Below, in pieces: positions 16,714 through 27,255 of a stretch of 36,199 bases of DNA. The stretch comes from Pseudomonadota bacterium (GTDB lineage: Bacteria; Pseudomonadota; Alphaproteobacteria; Sphingomonadales; Sphingomonadaceae): NCBI GenBank assembly GCA_963205175.1, contig CAUJIW010000020.1, forward strand, positions 1-36,199, read 5' to 3'. A model generated the notes under the pieces. It was not told the DNA's origin. It saw only the letters and a program-made list of their open reading frames with translations, and did not search any database. The position numbers were made by a program, and so were the translations under genes. Within the stretch, counting starts at the first letter, position 1; every line of letters begins with the position of its first letter.

Positions 16714-17454
16714 TCACGCCCGCCGGTAGCGGAAATACCAGATCGGACGGCCCTCGCTCTCGGCCCACTGGCCGTAGCGGGTGGCGGGCCAATCGTCGGG
16801 GCGGACACGCCAGTCGTCCGGCTGCTCGGCCAGCCAGTCGAAGTCGCGCCGATGGTCCATCTGCATTACCGTCCACGCCATGTAGGTGGGGTGGTCGGTG
16901 GCGACGCGGAACTCGCCGCCGGGCCGCAGCTTGGCGGCGATCAGGTCCAGCGGGCCGGGGTTGACGAAGCGCCGCTTGGCGTGGCGCGCCTTGGGCCAGG
17001 GGTCGGGGTGGAGCAGGAACACCCGGCCCAGGCTGGCGTCCGGCAGGGCCGCCAGCACCGCCAGGGCGTCCCCCATGTGCAGGCGGATGTTGCCCAGCCG
17101 CTGATCCTCGATGTGGCCCAACGCACCGACGACGCCGGTGAGGAACGGCTCGCAGCCGATGAAGCCGATGTCGGGGTGGCGGGCGGCCAGCGTCGCCATG
17201 TGCTCGCCCTTGCCGAAGCCGATCTCCAGCCACAGATCGGCGGTCGGCGCGCCGAACAGGGCGGCGGGATCAAGCGCCCGGCCTGACGGCGGCAGGGGGA
17301 CGGCGACGCGCGGCAGCAACTCGTCAAGCAGTCGCTGCTGGCGGTCGCGCAGCTTGAAGCCCTTCTGCCGGCCGTAGAGCCGTTTCAGCGTCGTCGGGTC
17401 GGAGGGGCGCCGGCCAGCACCGGCGGTCTCGTCACGGGTCTGTTCATCGGTCAT
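16714..17454 (-). CDS. trmB: tRNA (guanine(46)-N7)-methyltransferase
   Basis: SAM-dependent class I methyltransferase that makes m7G46 in the variable loop of tRNAs. 246 residues. The SAM-binding motif I is 'LWLEIGFGKGEHMATLAARH', and the family's diagnostic 'HPDPWPKARHAKRRFVN' and 'ATDHPTYMAWTV' motifs are intact. The first 55 residues are a basic extension that includes 'LYGRQKGFKLRDRQQ', usual in alphaproteobacterial TrmB. It lies 63 bases after metK on the same strand. metK-trmB is a conserved pair, which is sensible because MetK supplies the methyl donor. A promoter for rimP lies past its 3' end. Confidence 0.96.
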   Translation of the reverse strand: MTDEQTRDETAGAGRRPSDPTTLKRLYGRQKGFKLRDRQQRLLDELLPRVAVPLPPSGRALDPAALFGAPTADLWLEIGFGKGEHMATLAARHPDIGFIGCEPFLTGVVGALGHIEDQRLGNIRLHMGDALAVLAALPDASLGRVFLLHPDPWPKARHAKRRFVNPGPLDLIAAKLRPGGEFRVATDHPTYMAWTVMQMDHRRDFDWLAEQPDDWRVRPDDWPATRYGQWAESEGRPIWYFRYRRA

Positions 17455-17517
17455 GGCGGCCGCGCTTACACGCTCGGGGCGGTTTAGGCCAGTCTTGCGT
17501 ACGACCGGTCGAGACGC

Positions 17518-18717
<1,200 letters not shown>

Positions 18718-18784
18718 GCTTGTTCAGTCCCTGCAACTCGGAGGAACTAGAGCCTTAACCCAGCCGGCCGGCAAAGGCAAGAGA

Positions 18785-18804
18785 ACATAAAGTCATCTTT
18801 ATGT
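18785..18804 (-). promoter_or_regulatory. Perfect palindromic operator upstream of metK, SahR-like
   Basis: ACATAAAG-TCAT-CTTTATGT (plus strand) is a perfect 8-bp inverted repeat with a four-base centre, in an A/T-rich island within GC-rich sequence. The core ATAAAG...CTTTAT matches my memory of the operator of SahR, the ArsR-family repressor of SAM-cycle genes in Proteobacteria. It lies 68-87 bases before the metK GTG, where it would overlap a promoter; a loose CTTAAA-16-TATGTT pair covers it. The binding factor is inferred. The other 200 or so bases between metK and the XRE gene show no gene. Confidence 0.6.
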
Positions 18805-18942
18805 CTTTAAGTCCAGTGCACGACGACGCGCGTCACCCCCGCGCGTCCGGGACAAGACAAGCCACCGGGCACGACAACAACTCCCGGCACAGGGTGACGG
18901 GCAGCCGGAATGGAGATTGGAAACGGAAGCGCCTGCCAGCGT

Positions 18943-19353
18943 TCAATCGCCGTTGGCGTCGGGCCCGAGGCTTTTCAGAAAGTCGATCATCTTCTTGCGG
19001 ACCTTGGGGTCGGCAATCCGGTAATAGAAGCGGAGCAGATCCTGGGTCTCGCGCGAGGACAGCTGTTCCGCCTCGAAGGGATCCTGGCCGCCATCGGCCA
19101 GTCCGGTAAGGCCGAGGCCGGTGGCGGCCTCCGCGCCCTCGAAGAAATAGGTGATGGGCACGTTGAGAATCTTCGACAGCTCGAACAGACGGCTGGCACT
19201 GATGCGGTTGCTGCCGCGCTCGTACTTCTGCACCTGCTGAAACGTCAGGTCGAGCGCGTCACCCAGTTTTTCCTGGGTGATGCCCAGCAACCGACGGCGG
19301 GCACGCAGACGAGAACCGACATAGGTGTCAATGGGATGCGGCGTGTCCGTCAT
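18943..19353 (-). CDS. XRE-family helix-turn-helix regulator (PhrR-like context)
   Basis: 136 residues. An N-terminal HTH of the lambda-repressor/Cro type spans about residues 10-65: 'RLRARRRLLGITQEKLGDAL', then 'LTFQQVQKYERGSNRISASR'. The C-terminal half, 'FFEGAEAATGLGLTGL' onward, has no known ligand fold and ends in a helical 'RFYYRIADPKVRKKMIDFL'. The ATG at 19353 begins 'MTDTPHPIDTYVG', the usual start in this family; the frame continues upstream to 19392 without better support. A regulator of this kind sits beside lnt in many alphaproteobacteria; in Sinorhizobium the neighbour of actA (lnt) is the acid-inducible phrR. It probably regulates itself or nearby genes (inference). Confidence 0.88.
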   Translation of the reverse strand: MTDTPHPIDTYVGSRLRARRRLLGITQEKLGDALDLTFQQVQKYERGSNRISASRLFELSKILNVPITYFFEGAEAATGLGLTGLADGGQDPFEAEQLSSRETQDLLRFYYRIADPKVRKKMIDFLKSLGPDANGD

Positions 19354-19459
19354 GTCTCTCTGAACCTTGCATTTTTTCGCACATGACTTCACCAGTTGGC
19401 GAACGTCAAGGCCATTTGTGAGCGACCCGCTGCATATTGTCTAATTATCTGCTGTTGTT

Positions 19460-21166
19460 CTAATTTCGACGGCGAACAATGACAACAACGACACTCGTCA
19501 GGGTGAGCAGGATCAGCAGCGGCCAGTCGCTGAAACGGCTGTAGAGCGTGGCCGGCAGCGCGCCCGGCAGTACGCCCTTCAGCACGCCCCGCTCGCCAAG
19601 ACCCAGATGGGCGGTCAGCCGGCCCTTGGCATCGATGACCGCCGAAATGCCGGTGGGAGTGGAGCGCACCAGCGGCAACCCTTCCTCGATGGCGCGCAGG
19701 CGGGCGCTCGCCAGATGCTGATGGGGGCCGGCGGACAGACCAAACCAGGCGTCGTTGGAGACATTGAGCAGCCAGTCCGGCCGGTGGTCACGATCCGCGA
19801 CCGCGCCGGGAAAGATCGCTTCGTAGCAGATCATCGGCCCGACGGCGGGATAGCCCGGCAGTGCCAGCGTGCGGGCACCGGGACCGGCGACGAAATCGAT
19901 GTCGCCGGGCGCCAGCCGGGCGATGCCGATCGCCTCCAGGAGCGACCGGAAAGGCAGGTATTCACCGAACGGCACAAGATGTGCCTTGTCGTAACTGCCC
20001 TGAATCCGTCCCTCGGGGTCGATCACCAGCAGGCTGTTGCGCACCGCCTCCGCCAGCCCGTCGGCGGTGCGATCGACCCTCAGGCCGCCCATCAGCACCA
20101 GGCTGCCGTCGCTGACATGGCGGGCGATGAGGTACCGGGTGCTCAGTTCCTCCTCGACGATATTCGGAATGGCCGTCTCGGGCCAGATGACCAGTCCGGG
20201 GGCGCCAGGGGCCATGGCGGCATCGCTCAGTTCAAGGTGCTCGCGCAGATTGCGGCGCGGGTCCGACGCATCCCATTTGATGTCCTGCGCGATATTCGCC
20301 TGGATGATGTACAAGGGTACACCCGCCGGTGGCGGCGCCGGGCTGAGCAGGCGCCAGGCGCCGGCCATCGCCACCGCGAGCAGCAGGAGGCCGATCAACC
20401 GGGCAGCCCGCAGCGACGCCGCCCGGCCATCGGCCAGCAGGGCAACGGCGCCACCCGCCAGCACCATCAGGAACGACAGGCCATAGGCGCCCACAACGCT
20501 GGCTGCCTGCGCGACCGGCGGCAGCACCAGCCAGCTATTGCCGACCAGGTTCCACGGAAAGCCGGTGAACAGGTGACCGCGCAGGCCCTCGCAGACCACC
20601 CAGGCGATGGCCAGCACCAGCACCCGCAGCGGCCCGGCCGACCAGAAACGATGCGCCACGGCGGCCGCCAGGGCGCCATAGAGCGCCAGGAAACCCGCCA
20701 GCAGGATCACGGCGACAACGCCGGTCATCGGCGGCATGGCGGACTGATACTGGAAGGAAAGCGCGATCCAGTAGAGCCCGGTGGCCAGCTGCCCGAAGCT
20801 GAACCACCAGCCAAGCCGGGCCGCCTCGCGCCGATTCCCCGCGCCGTCGATCAGCCAGACCAGCACCGCCAGGGCGAGTGGCATCAGCGGCAGCAGGTTG
20901 ACCGGCGCGAAGGCCAGCGCACTCAACGCGCCCGCAAGCAGGCCGAGCCACCGACGGCGAGGCTCGGACTGCCGACGCAGCCATGCGGGCACCAGGCCGG
21001 CAATCCGTATCGCCCGGCCCCAGCCATCCGATGCCAAGCTGGCATCACCGGCGTCACGAGTCTGATCAAGCAGGCTGGGTTGCCAGCCTGGGGCGTCATC
21101 CGTGCCCGCGCGGCGCCGCGAGTCGTCGGCGGCCTTGCCGGACGCCCCCTGCTCCTCGCCCGACAT
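19460..21166 (-). CDS. lnt: Apolipoprotein N-acyltransferase
   Basis: Adds the third acyl chain to the N-terminal cysteine of lipoproteins at the periplasmic face of the inner membrane. 568 residues. The N-terminal 65 residues are a hydrophilic extension, then come about six membrane helices (roughly 73-270) and a nitrilase-like domain. The catalytic triad is visible: E330 in 'LVIWPETAIP', K394 in 'GSYDKAHLVPFGEYLPFR', and C447 in 'MICYEAIFPG'. A last membrane helix (546-564) ends in VRRRN. The extension makes it somewhat longer than typical. The ATG directly follows the corC stop (TGAATG) without a good ribosome binding site, so translation is probably coupled to corC. Confidence 0.96.
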   Translation of the reverse strand: MSGEEQGASGKAADDSRRRAGTDDAPGWQPSLLDQTRDAGDASLASDGWGRAIRIAGLVPAWLRRQSEPRRRWLGLLAGALSALAFAPVNLLPLMPLALAVLVWLIDGAGNRREAARLGWWFSFGQLATGLYWIALSFQYQSAMPPMTGVVAVILLAGFLALYGALAAAVAHRFWSAGPLRVLVLAIAWVVCEGLRGHLFTGFPWNLVGNSWLVLPPVAQAASVVGAYGLSFLMVLAGGAVALLADGRAASLRAARLIGLLLLAVAMAGAWRLLSPAPPPAGVPLYIIQANIAQDIKWDASDPRRNLREHLELSDAAMAPGAPGLVIWPETAIPNIVEEELSTRYLIARHVSDGSLVLMGGLRVDRTADGLAEAVRNSLLVIDPEGRIQGSYDKAHLVPFGEYLPFRSLLEAIGIARLAPGDIDFVAGPGARTLALPGYPAVGPMICYEAIFPGAVADRDHRPDWLLNVSNDAWFGLSAGPHQHLASARLRAIEEGLPLVRSTPTGISAVIDAKGRLTAHLGLGERGVLKGVLPGALPATLYSRFSDWPLLILLTLTSVVVVIVRRRN

Positions 21167-22075
21167 TCAGGCGCCCGCGGATAGCTCGGGCGGATGCACG
21201 CGAACCCTTGTCACCCGCCGGGGCTCGCCATCGAGGATCTCAAAACGGAACCCGCTGGGATGGTCGATGCTCTCGCCGATCACCGGCACCCGGCCGGCGA
21301 GCATGAAAATGAGCCCGCCGACGGTGTCGACCTCGCTGTCGTCATCCTCCGACAGGAAATCGGACTTTAACTCTGCCTCCAGTTCCGTCAGCGGCAGGCG
21401 GGCGTCAGCATCGTAGAGACCGTTGGGCAACCGCTTGAGCAGGCTGGCCTCGGCCTCGTCGTGCTCGTCCTCGATTTCGCCGATGATTTGTTCCACCAGA
21501 TCCTCGATGGTGGCAAGGCCGTCTGTCCCGCCATACTCATCGACGACAATCGCCATGTGGGTGCGACTGGCGCGCATGCGTGCCAGCAGGTCCAGCACCC
21601 GCATCGATGGCGGTACGAACAGTACCGAACGCAGCAGCTTGTCGATACGTGGCGGCCCCTTGGGGTCCGGTCGGACCAGATGCTGGTAGACATCCTTGAC
21701 GTGGACCATGCCAATCACCGCGTCCAGGCTCTCGCGATAGACGGGCAGGCGGGAGTGTCCGGCCTCGGCAAATAACCGGGCCAGTTCCTCAAAACTGCCC
21801 GAAGCGTCAAAGGCGACGATGTCGGTGCGCGGCACCGTCACGTCATCGACCCTGAGTTCGCCGTAGCTCAGCAGGTTGCGCAGCATGGTGCGCTCGACCG
21901 CCGACAGGTCATCCGCCTGCGGCGCGGCTTCATGCTCCTCGATCACATCCTCAAGGCTCTGGCGCAGCGTCGCGTCAGACGCTCGACGCGGCAGCAGCTG
22001 TTGCACGGCGTTGAGCAGACGCGCGACGAGACGACTATGAGGGTCCGTAGACGACGAGGCCGCGGACTCAGTCAT
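21167..22075 (-). CDS. corC: CorC/HlyC-type CBS-domain protein
   Basis: 302 residues in the soluble CorC branch, with no N-terminal DUF21 membrane domain. Domains in order: a leader with '[13 protein letters not shown]', two CBS domains (about 75-200, with '[20 protein letters not shown]', '[20 protein letters not shown]', '[20 protein letters not shown]') and a C-terminal CorC_HlyC transporter-associated domain ending '[11 protein letters not shown]'. The family is linked to magnesium and cobalt resistance, but the activity is not firmly known. The ATG at 22075 overlaps the ybeY stop by eight bases; an in-frame ATG at 22096 is an alternative. The stop codon touches the lnt start. Confidence 0.93.
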   Translation of the reverse strand: MTESAASSSTDPHSRLVARLLNAVQQLLPRRASDATLRQSLEDVIEEHEAAPQADDLSAVERTMLRNLLSYGELRVDDVTVPRTDIVAFDASGSFEELARLFAEAGHSRLPVYRESLDAVIGMVHVKDVYQHLVRPDPKGPPRIDKLLRSVLFVPPSMRVLDLLARMRASRTHMAIVVDEYGGTDGLATIEDLVEQIIGEIEDEHDEAEASLLKRLPNGLYDADARLPLTELEAELKSDFLSEDDDSEVDTVGGLIFMLAGRVPVIGESIDHPSGFRFEILDGEPRRVTRVRVHPPELSAGA

Positions 22076-22593
22076 GGCCGATAGAGCCGTTGGCATAGGG
22101 ATCGGCAATGCCGAGCCCGGCGAGAATCGATGTTTCCAGCGCTTCCATTGCTTCCGCGTGTTGTTCTTCCAGATGGTCGTACCCTAGCAAATGCAGCACG
22201 CCATGCACAACGAGATGTGTCACGTGATCGGCGAGCGTCTTGCCCTGGGCCCGCGCCTCGCGCGCGCAGGTCCCGGCCGCCAGCACGACATCGCCCAGCA
22301 GCAGTTCGCCATCCCCCCCGTCGGCGGTGTTCGCCGGGTCGGCAAGCGCGTCCAGCAGATCGGGTTCGACCAGCGGAAAGGACAGCACGTTGGTGGCCGC
22401 GTCCTTGCCGCGATAGTCACGGTTGAGGGCCTGCACCTCGGCATCGTCGGTGAGCCGGCAAGACAGTTCCACCACCAGCGGCGATGTCAGCAGCCCGGCA
22501 CACGGGGTGGCGGCGATCGCCGCGCGCGCCGCCGCCTCGGCCAGCGCCGCCCAGTCAACGGCTCCCGGCCAGTCGCCGGCCTCCAGGCCGACA

Positions 22594-22607
<14 letters not shown>
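22068..22607 (-). CDS. ybeY: Endoribonuclease / rRNA maturation factor YbeY
   Basis: Zinc-dependent single-strand endoribonuclease involved in 16S rRNA 3' maturation and 70S ribosome quality control. The metal site is complete: '[11 protein letters not shown]' with H135, H139 and H145. '[15 protein letters not shown]' and '[15 protein letters not shown]' are the other family blocks. The protein has 179 residues from the ATG at 22607, whose start 'MLQIDVGLE' fits the family; that codon overlaps phoH by 14 bases. The longer open frame to 22733 lies inside phoH and is rejected. Three successive genes (phoH, ybeY, corC) overlap, a classic arrangement. Confidence 0.95.
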
Positions 22608-23625
<1,018 letters not shown>

Positions 23626-23637
23626 GCAGGCGCAAGC

Positions 23638-25020
23638 TTAAGCCGCTTGCGAGCGTTCCGCCAGTGCTCCGTGCAGGCTATTTGCCCCCGCCGCCAAAAT
23701 TTCACACGCCCTGATGTCGCCGATCCTCAGGTCGGCGGCTTCCACATGCACCGACTGCATGTAGGGCGAACGGCCGATGAGCTGGCCAGGGCGACGGCCG
23801 GCGCGCTCGAACAGCACCGGCATGGTCCGCCCGACGCTGCGCTGGTTGAACGCCAGCTGCTGGCGGTTGAGCAGATCCTGCAACCGCGCCAGACGATCGG
23901 CCTTTTCGTCTTCCGGCACCTGATCGGCCATTTCGGCCGCCGGCGTGCCGGGGCGGGGGGAGTATTTGAAGGAATAGGCCTGGGCGTAGCCCACCGCCTC
24001 GACCAGCGCCAGCGTCTGGCGGAAATCCTCTTCCGTCTCGCCAGGGAAGCCGACGATGAAGTCACCCGACAGCGCGAGATCGGGCCGCGCGGCGCGCAAA
24101 CGCTCGATGATGGCCAGATAACTCTCGGCGGTGTGCTTGCGGTTCATCGCCGCCAGCACCCGGTCCGACCCGGCCTGCACCGGCAGGTGAAGGTAGGGCA
24201 TCAGCTTGTCCACCTCGCCGTGGGCCATGATCAGCGCGTCGGTCATGTCACGCGGGTGCGAGGTGGTGTAACGGATACGCGCCAGCCCCTCGATGGCGGC
24301 CAGTCGGCGAATCAGCCCCGGCAGGTCGGCCGCGGCGCCCCTGCCATCGTCGCCATGGTAGGCGTTGACGTTCTGGCCGAGCAGCGTCACCTCGCGCACG
24401 CCCTGGGCCACGAGGTCGCGCGTCTCACCCTCGATCGCCGCCAGCGGACGGGAGATCTCCGCCCCCCGCGTATAGGGGACGACACAGAAGGTGCAGAACT
24501 TGTCGCAGCCTTCCTGCACGGTGACGAAGGCGGCGGGGCCGGCACTGACGCGGCCCTTGGGCATATGGTCGAACTTCTCCTCGACCGGAAAGTCGGTGTC
24601 GAGCACGCGCGGCGTCTGGCCCTGGGCCTGAGCCTCGCGGGCGCGCGCCAGCATGTCGGGCAGCCGGTGATAGGTCTGCGGGCCGAACACCATGTTGACG
24701 GCACCGGCCCGGCGGATGATCTCGGCGCCCTCCGCCTGGGCGACGCAGCCGGCCACCGCGATCAGCGTCTCGCGACCGTGCGCCCGGCGCTCGTCGGCGA
24801 CACGCCGCAGCCGGCCGACTTCGGAGTAGACCTTCTCGGCGGCCTTTTCACGGATATGGCAGGTGTTGAGGATGACGAGATCGGCCTCGCCGGCCTCGTT
24901 GGTGGCGACATAGCCCTCCTTGTCCAGCAGTTCGCCCATGCGCTCGGAGTCATAGACGTTCATCTGGCAGCCGAAGGTCTTGATCAGGACCTTGCGGGCA
25001 TTGGGGGTGGTGACACTCAC
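23638..25020 (-). CDS. miaB: tRNA-2-methylthio-N6-dimethylallyladenosine synthase
   Basis: Radical-SAM methylthiotransferase that turns i6A37 into ms2i6A37 in tRNAs reading U-starting codons. 460 residues. The N-terminal UPF0004 domain holds the second Fe-S cluster ligands C18 ('TFGCQMN'), C54 ('NTCHIRE') and C92 ('AGCVAQ'). The radical-SAM motif is C172-x3-C176-x2-C179, and a C-terminal TRAM domain ends the protein. The GTG at 25020 is chosen: AAGGA lies upstream and the protein then begins '[21 protein letters not shown]'. The frame is open to 25098, but the extra part is not family-like. It follows plsC across the 31-bp repeat region. Confidence 0.96.
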   Translation of the reverse strand: MSVTTPNARKVLIKTFGCQMNVYDSERMGELLDKEGYVATNEAGEADLVILNTCHIREKAAEKVYSEVGRLRRVADERRAHGRETLIAVAGCVAQAEGAEIIRRAGAVNMVFGPQTYHRLPDMLARAREAQAQGQTPRVLDTDFPVEEKFDHMPKGRVSAGPAAFVTVQEGCDKFCTFCVVPYTRGAEISRPLAAIEGETRDLVAQGVREVTLLGQNVNAYHGDDGRGAAADLPGLIRRLAAIEGLARIRYTTSHPRDMTDALIMAHGEVDKLMPYLHLPVQAGSDRVLAAMNRKHTAESYLAIIERLRAARPDLALSGDFIVGFPGETEEDFRQTLALVEAVGYAQAYSFKYSPRPGTPAAEMADQVPEDEKADRLARLQDLLNRQQLAFNQRSVGRTMPVLFERAGRRPGQLIGRSPYMQSVHVEAADLRIGDIRACEILAAGANSLHGALAERSQAA

Positions 25021-25108
25021 GCGCGATATCCTTCGCAGGCGGCAATTCGCAAAACTGCCCCGCTCATAGCCCAGCGCGCGGCGATTCTCAATTCGCACGC
25101 TGACCGCC

Positions 25109-25200
25109 GCTCAGAGCCCGCCGCGATTGGCGCGGCAGGCCTCAAAGTTCGCCGCGATTGGCGCGGCAGGCCTCAGAGTTCGCCGCGATTGGCGCGACGC
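25109..25200. repeat. 31-bp tandem triplication at the 3' end of plsC
   Basis: Three near-identical units with an exact 31-base period; the shared core GCCGCGATTGGCGCG recurs at about 25119, 25150 and 25181. The right-most copy is the real end of plsC (codons for RRANRGEL and the stop at 25173-25175). The two others lie past the stop codon, in the gap between plsC and miaB. Copies differ by a few bases (AGAGCCC, AAAGTTC, AGAGTTC). It looks like a local slippage or duplication event rather than a mobile element. Confidence 0.85.
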
Positions 25201-25991
25201 AGACCATCCGCCACCACCTGCTCACAATGGCGGGCCAGCGCCTTGCGATCCGGAAAGTCGGCCCGGCGCACCGGGTCATGGAACTGCAGCAACGCGCGCA
25301 CCCGGCCCAGCCCCATCAACTCGCGGGCATGCGGCGCCAGGTCCATGTCACCGACCCAGGCGATCTTGTAGCGGCTGGAACGCAGCATCGGCAGGCCATT
25401 GATATGGGTATAGGCGATGGTCACCGGCTGGATGCGGACATCCGCGTCGATCAGGGTCTCGGCAATGGCGAACAGCGACGACTTGAAGGTCTTGACGGTG
25501 CGTCCGGCGGTACTGGTGCCCTCGGGGAACAGCACGACATTGTGACCGTCCCGCAGGCGATCGGCGATCTCGTTGCTTTGCGCGGCGGCCCGGCTGCGAC
25601 GCTCGCGTTCGACATAGATGGTGCGCTGGAGGTCGGAAAGACGGCCCACCATGCCCCAGCCTTCTACTTCGGACTTGGCGACGAAGGAGCCGAGAATCTG
25701 CGATCCCAGCACCGGAATGTCGACCCACGAGATATGGTTGGCGACAAACAGGGTCGCGCCATCCTGGACCGGCGCGCCGACGCTCTCGACCTGCATGCCA
25801 ATGGCCCGGCAGAACAAGCGGTGGAACGTCCTGGGCAGTCGGGGTGACGCCTCCGGCTTCAGGCGCAACACCGCCGCCTGGGCAGGCGCCAGTACGGTCA
25901 GCCCCATCGACGCCCATGCAAGCGCGCGCACGACCCGCCAGTCGCGGTCGAAGGTGGGCGAGAACGGCAGACGGGCAGGCGCCAGGGCCAT
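25173..25991 (-). CDS. plsC: 1-acyl-sn-glycerol-3-phosphate acyltransferase (PlsC-like)
   Basis: Lysophospholipid acyltransferase family, membrane-bound, making phosphatidic acid from lysophosphatidic acid or acylating a related lipid. 272 residues. The catalytic H-x4-D is H86-ISWV-D91 in 'VANHISWVD', the acyl-acceptor motif is FPEGT at 155-159, and a hydrophobic segment lies near residues 24-42. The ATG at 25991 has no strong ribosome binding site. In this position alphaproteobacteria often carry a PlsC paralogue next to miaB, so true PlsC activity versus an ornithine-lipid acyltransferase (OlsA-like) cannot be decided from sequence. The C-terminal codons are part of a 31-bp tandem repeat. 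Confidence 0.88.
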   Translation of the reverse strand: MALAPARLPFSPTFDRDWRVVRALAWASMGLTVLAPAQAAVLRLKPEASPRLPRTFHRLFCRAIGMQVESVGAPVQDGATLFVANHISWVDIPVLGSQILGSFVAKSEVEGWGMVGRLSDLQRTIYVERERRSRAAAQSNEIADRLRDGHNVVLFPEGTSTAGRTVKTFKSSLFAIAETLIDADVRIQPVTIAYTHINGLPMLRSSRYKIAWVGDMDLAPHARELMGLGRVRALLQFHDPVRRADFPDRKALARHCEQVVADGLRRANRGEL

Positions 25992-26130
25992 GGAGGAACG
26001 ACTTGCGACCTAAGTGACTGATCAAACACGACCCGACCGACGACAAGAGTCAGCGGCACGGCCGAGTACCGGCGCCGTTATACGGCAGCCAGACAAGTTG
26101 CTCAATGGCGCACCGCCCGAACGGCGCGGG

Positions 26131-26562
26131 TCAGTTCGTGGTCTGGTCGCGCTGGACACGCACGCCGTAGAGCTCCATCCGATGATCGACCAGGCGATAC
26201 CCCAGCCGCTCCGCGATCTTGCGCTGCAAGGCCTCGATCTCGGGATCATGAAACTCAAGCACCGAGCCCGTCTCGACATCAATCAGATGATCGTGATGCG
26301 CCTCGGGGACGGGCTCGTAGCGCGAGCGGCCGTCGCGGAAATCGTGCCGCTCGAGAATGCCGGCCTCTTCGAACAGCCTCACCGTGCGATACACGGTGGC
26401 GATCGAGATATGCCGATCAATCGCGGTGGCACGGCGATAGACTTCCTCGACGTCGGGATGATCGGAGGCGTCGGACAGCACACGGGCGATGACCCGACGC
26501 TGGTCGGTCATGCGCATGCCGCGCTCCACGCACATGGCCTCGATATCGATGTTATGCACCAT
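26131..26562 (-). CDS. fur: Fur-family metal-responsive regulator (Fur/Mur)
   Basis: 143 residues. Winged-helix part at about residues 8-80 with the recognition helix 'ISIATVYRTVRLFEEAGIL', then a dimerisation part with the metal-binding histidines in 'EAHHDHLID' (H89, H90, H92) and 'LEFHDPEIEAL'. There is one cysteine (C11) and no CxxC pair, so no structural zinc site of the E. coli type; that is normal for alphaproteobacterial Fur, many of which sense manganese (Mur). Metal specificity cannot be fixed from sequence. GGAGG sits six bases before the ATG. It lies between plsC and mucR, each with gaps of about 130 bases, so it may be transcribed alone. No clear Fur box was seen upstream. Confidence 0.92.
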   Translation of the reverse strand: MVHNIDIEAMCVERGMRMTDQRRVIARVLSDASDHPDVEEVYRRATAIDRHISIATVYRTVRLFEEAGILERHDFRDGRSRYEPVPEAHHDHLIDVETGSVLEFHDPEIEALQRKIAERLGYRLVDHRMELYGVRVQRDQTTN

Positions 26563-26690
26563 GATACACCTCCGCCCGATTTCGGATCAGATGAGTCGCA
26601 TTAGCGCGTCGCGTCGTGAAGGGCAATCATCAACCACGACAGTGGCGACAGGGTGCCTGACGAGCTGCCGCCGACGCCCGCGCCCGTGGC

Positions 26691-27104
26691 TCAACGCTTC
26701 TTGCGCCGGGTTCCAAGCCCGATCTTTTTGGCCAGTTGCCGGCGCTGATTGGCATAGTTGGGGGCGACCATCGGATAGTCGGCGGGCAGGTTCCACTTGG
26801 CGCGGTACTGTTCCGGCGTCATGTTGTAATGCGTCATCAGGTGGCGTTTCAGCATCTTCAGCTTTTTGCCGTCCTCAAGGCAGATGATGTACTCCGGCTT
26901 GATGGACGAGCGAATGGAGACAGCGGGTTCCTGCTTCGCCTCGACCTTGACCGGCGCACCACCCAGACGGGACAGGGCGTTATAGACATTCTCAATTAGG
27001 TTCGGCAGGTCGGAAACCGCCACCGTATTGTTGGCGACATGCGAAGAAACGATATCCGCCGTCAATGTCAGCAAATCGGCACCGTCCTTGAATTCTTCGC
27101 TCAT
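26691..27104 (-). CDS. mucR: MucR/Ros family zinc-finger transcriptional regulator
   Basis: 137 residues of the Ros/MucR family, global regulators of exopolysaccharide, motility, cell cycle or virulence genes in alphaproteobacteria that act as nucleoid-associated-like oligomers. The zinc finger is C75-x2-D78-x9-H88-x3-H92, in 'YIICLEDGKKLKMLKRHL'; an aspartate replaces the second cysteine, which Ros homologues are known to tolerate. The C-terminal 'YNMTPEQYRAKWNLPADYPM' is the standard family ending, and the N-terminal 45 residues form the oligomerisation helix region. AAGGA lies eight bases before the ATG. The upstream 151 bases are A/T-rich with a 16-bp palindrome, typical of self-regulating MucR genes. 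Confidence 0.95.
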   Translation of the reverse strand: MSEEFKDGADLLTLTADIVSSHVANNTVAVSDLPNLIENVYNALSRLGGAPVKVEAKQEPAVSIRSSIKPEYIICLEDGKKLKMLKRHLMTHYNMTPEQYRAKWNLPADYPMVAPNYANQRRQLAKKIGLGTRRKKR

Positions 27105-27122
27105 GATTCATGTCCTTGCTTG

Positions 27123-27138
27123 TTTCTCGGTCGAGAAA
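27123..27138 (-). promoter_or_regulatory. Perfect 16-bp palindrome in the mucR leader
   Basis: TTTCTCG-GT-CGAGAAA is a perfect inverted repeat that lies 19-34 bases before the mucR ATG, next to its ribosome binding site. It could be an operator or an RNA hairpin that affects mucR translation. About 60 bases further up, a TTGGCT-17-TACGCA pair on the minus strand is a possible promoter. The rest of the mucR-rimI gap is A/T-rich without other clear features. Confidence 0.5.
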
Positions 27139-27255
27139 GAAAGTCGTTGAAATCGCAATGTAGTCCCTATTTGCGTATTTTCCATGGCCAGACAAGCCAA
27201 TTACCCAGAATCCATAGAAAAACTGCCCTCGACGCGGAGATCGCCGATCAACCGT

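Noticed and set aside
18718-18784. SAM riboswitch upstream of metK
   Set aside because: Only a short stem (18726-18748) is seen; I could not match the SAM-II, SAM-V or SAM/SAH consensus. A covariance-model search would settle it.
25109-25200. CRISPR-like repeat array
   Set aside because: The 31-base period comes from directly adjoining copies without unique spacers, and one copy is the coding end of plsC.
26563-26690. Fur/Mur box upstream of fur
   Set aside because: Some partial inverted elements are present (GCGACTCATCTGATCCG) but no good match to an alphaproteobacterial Fur, Mur or Irr site.
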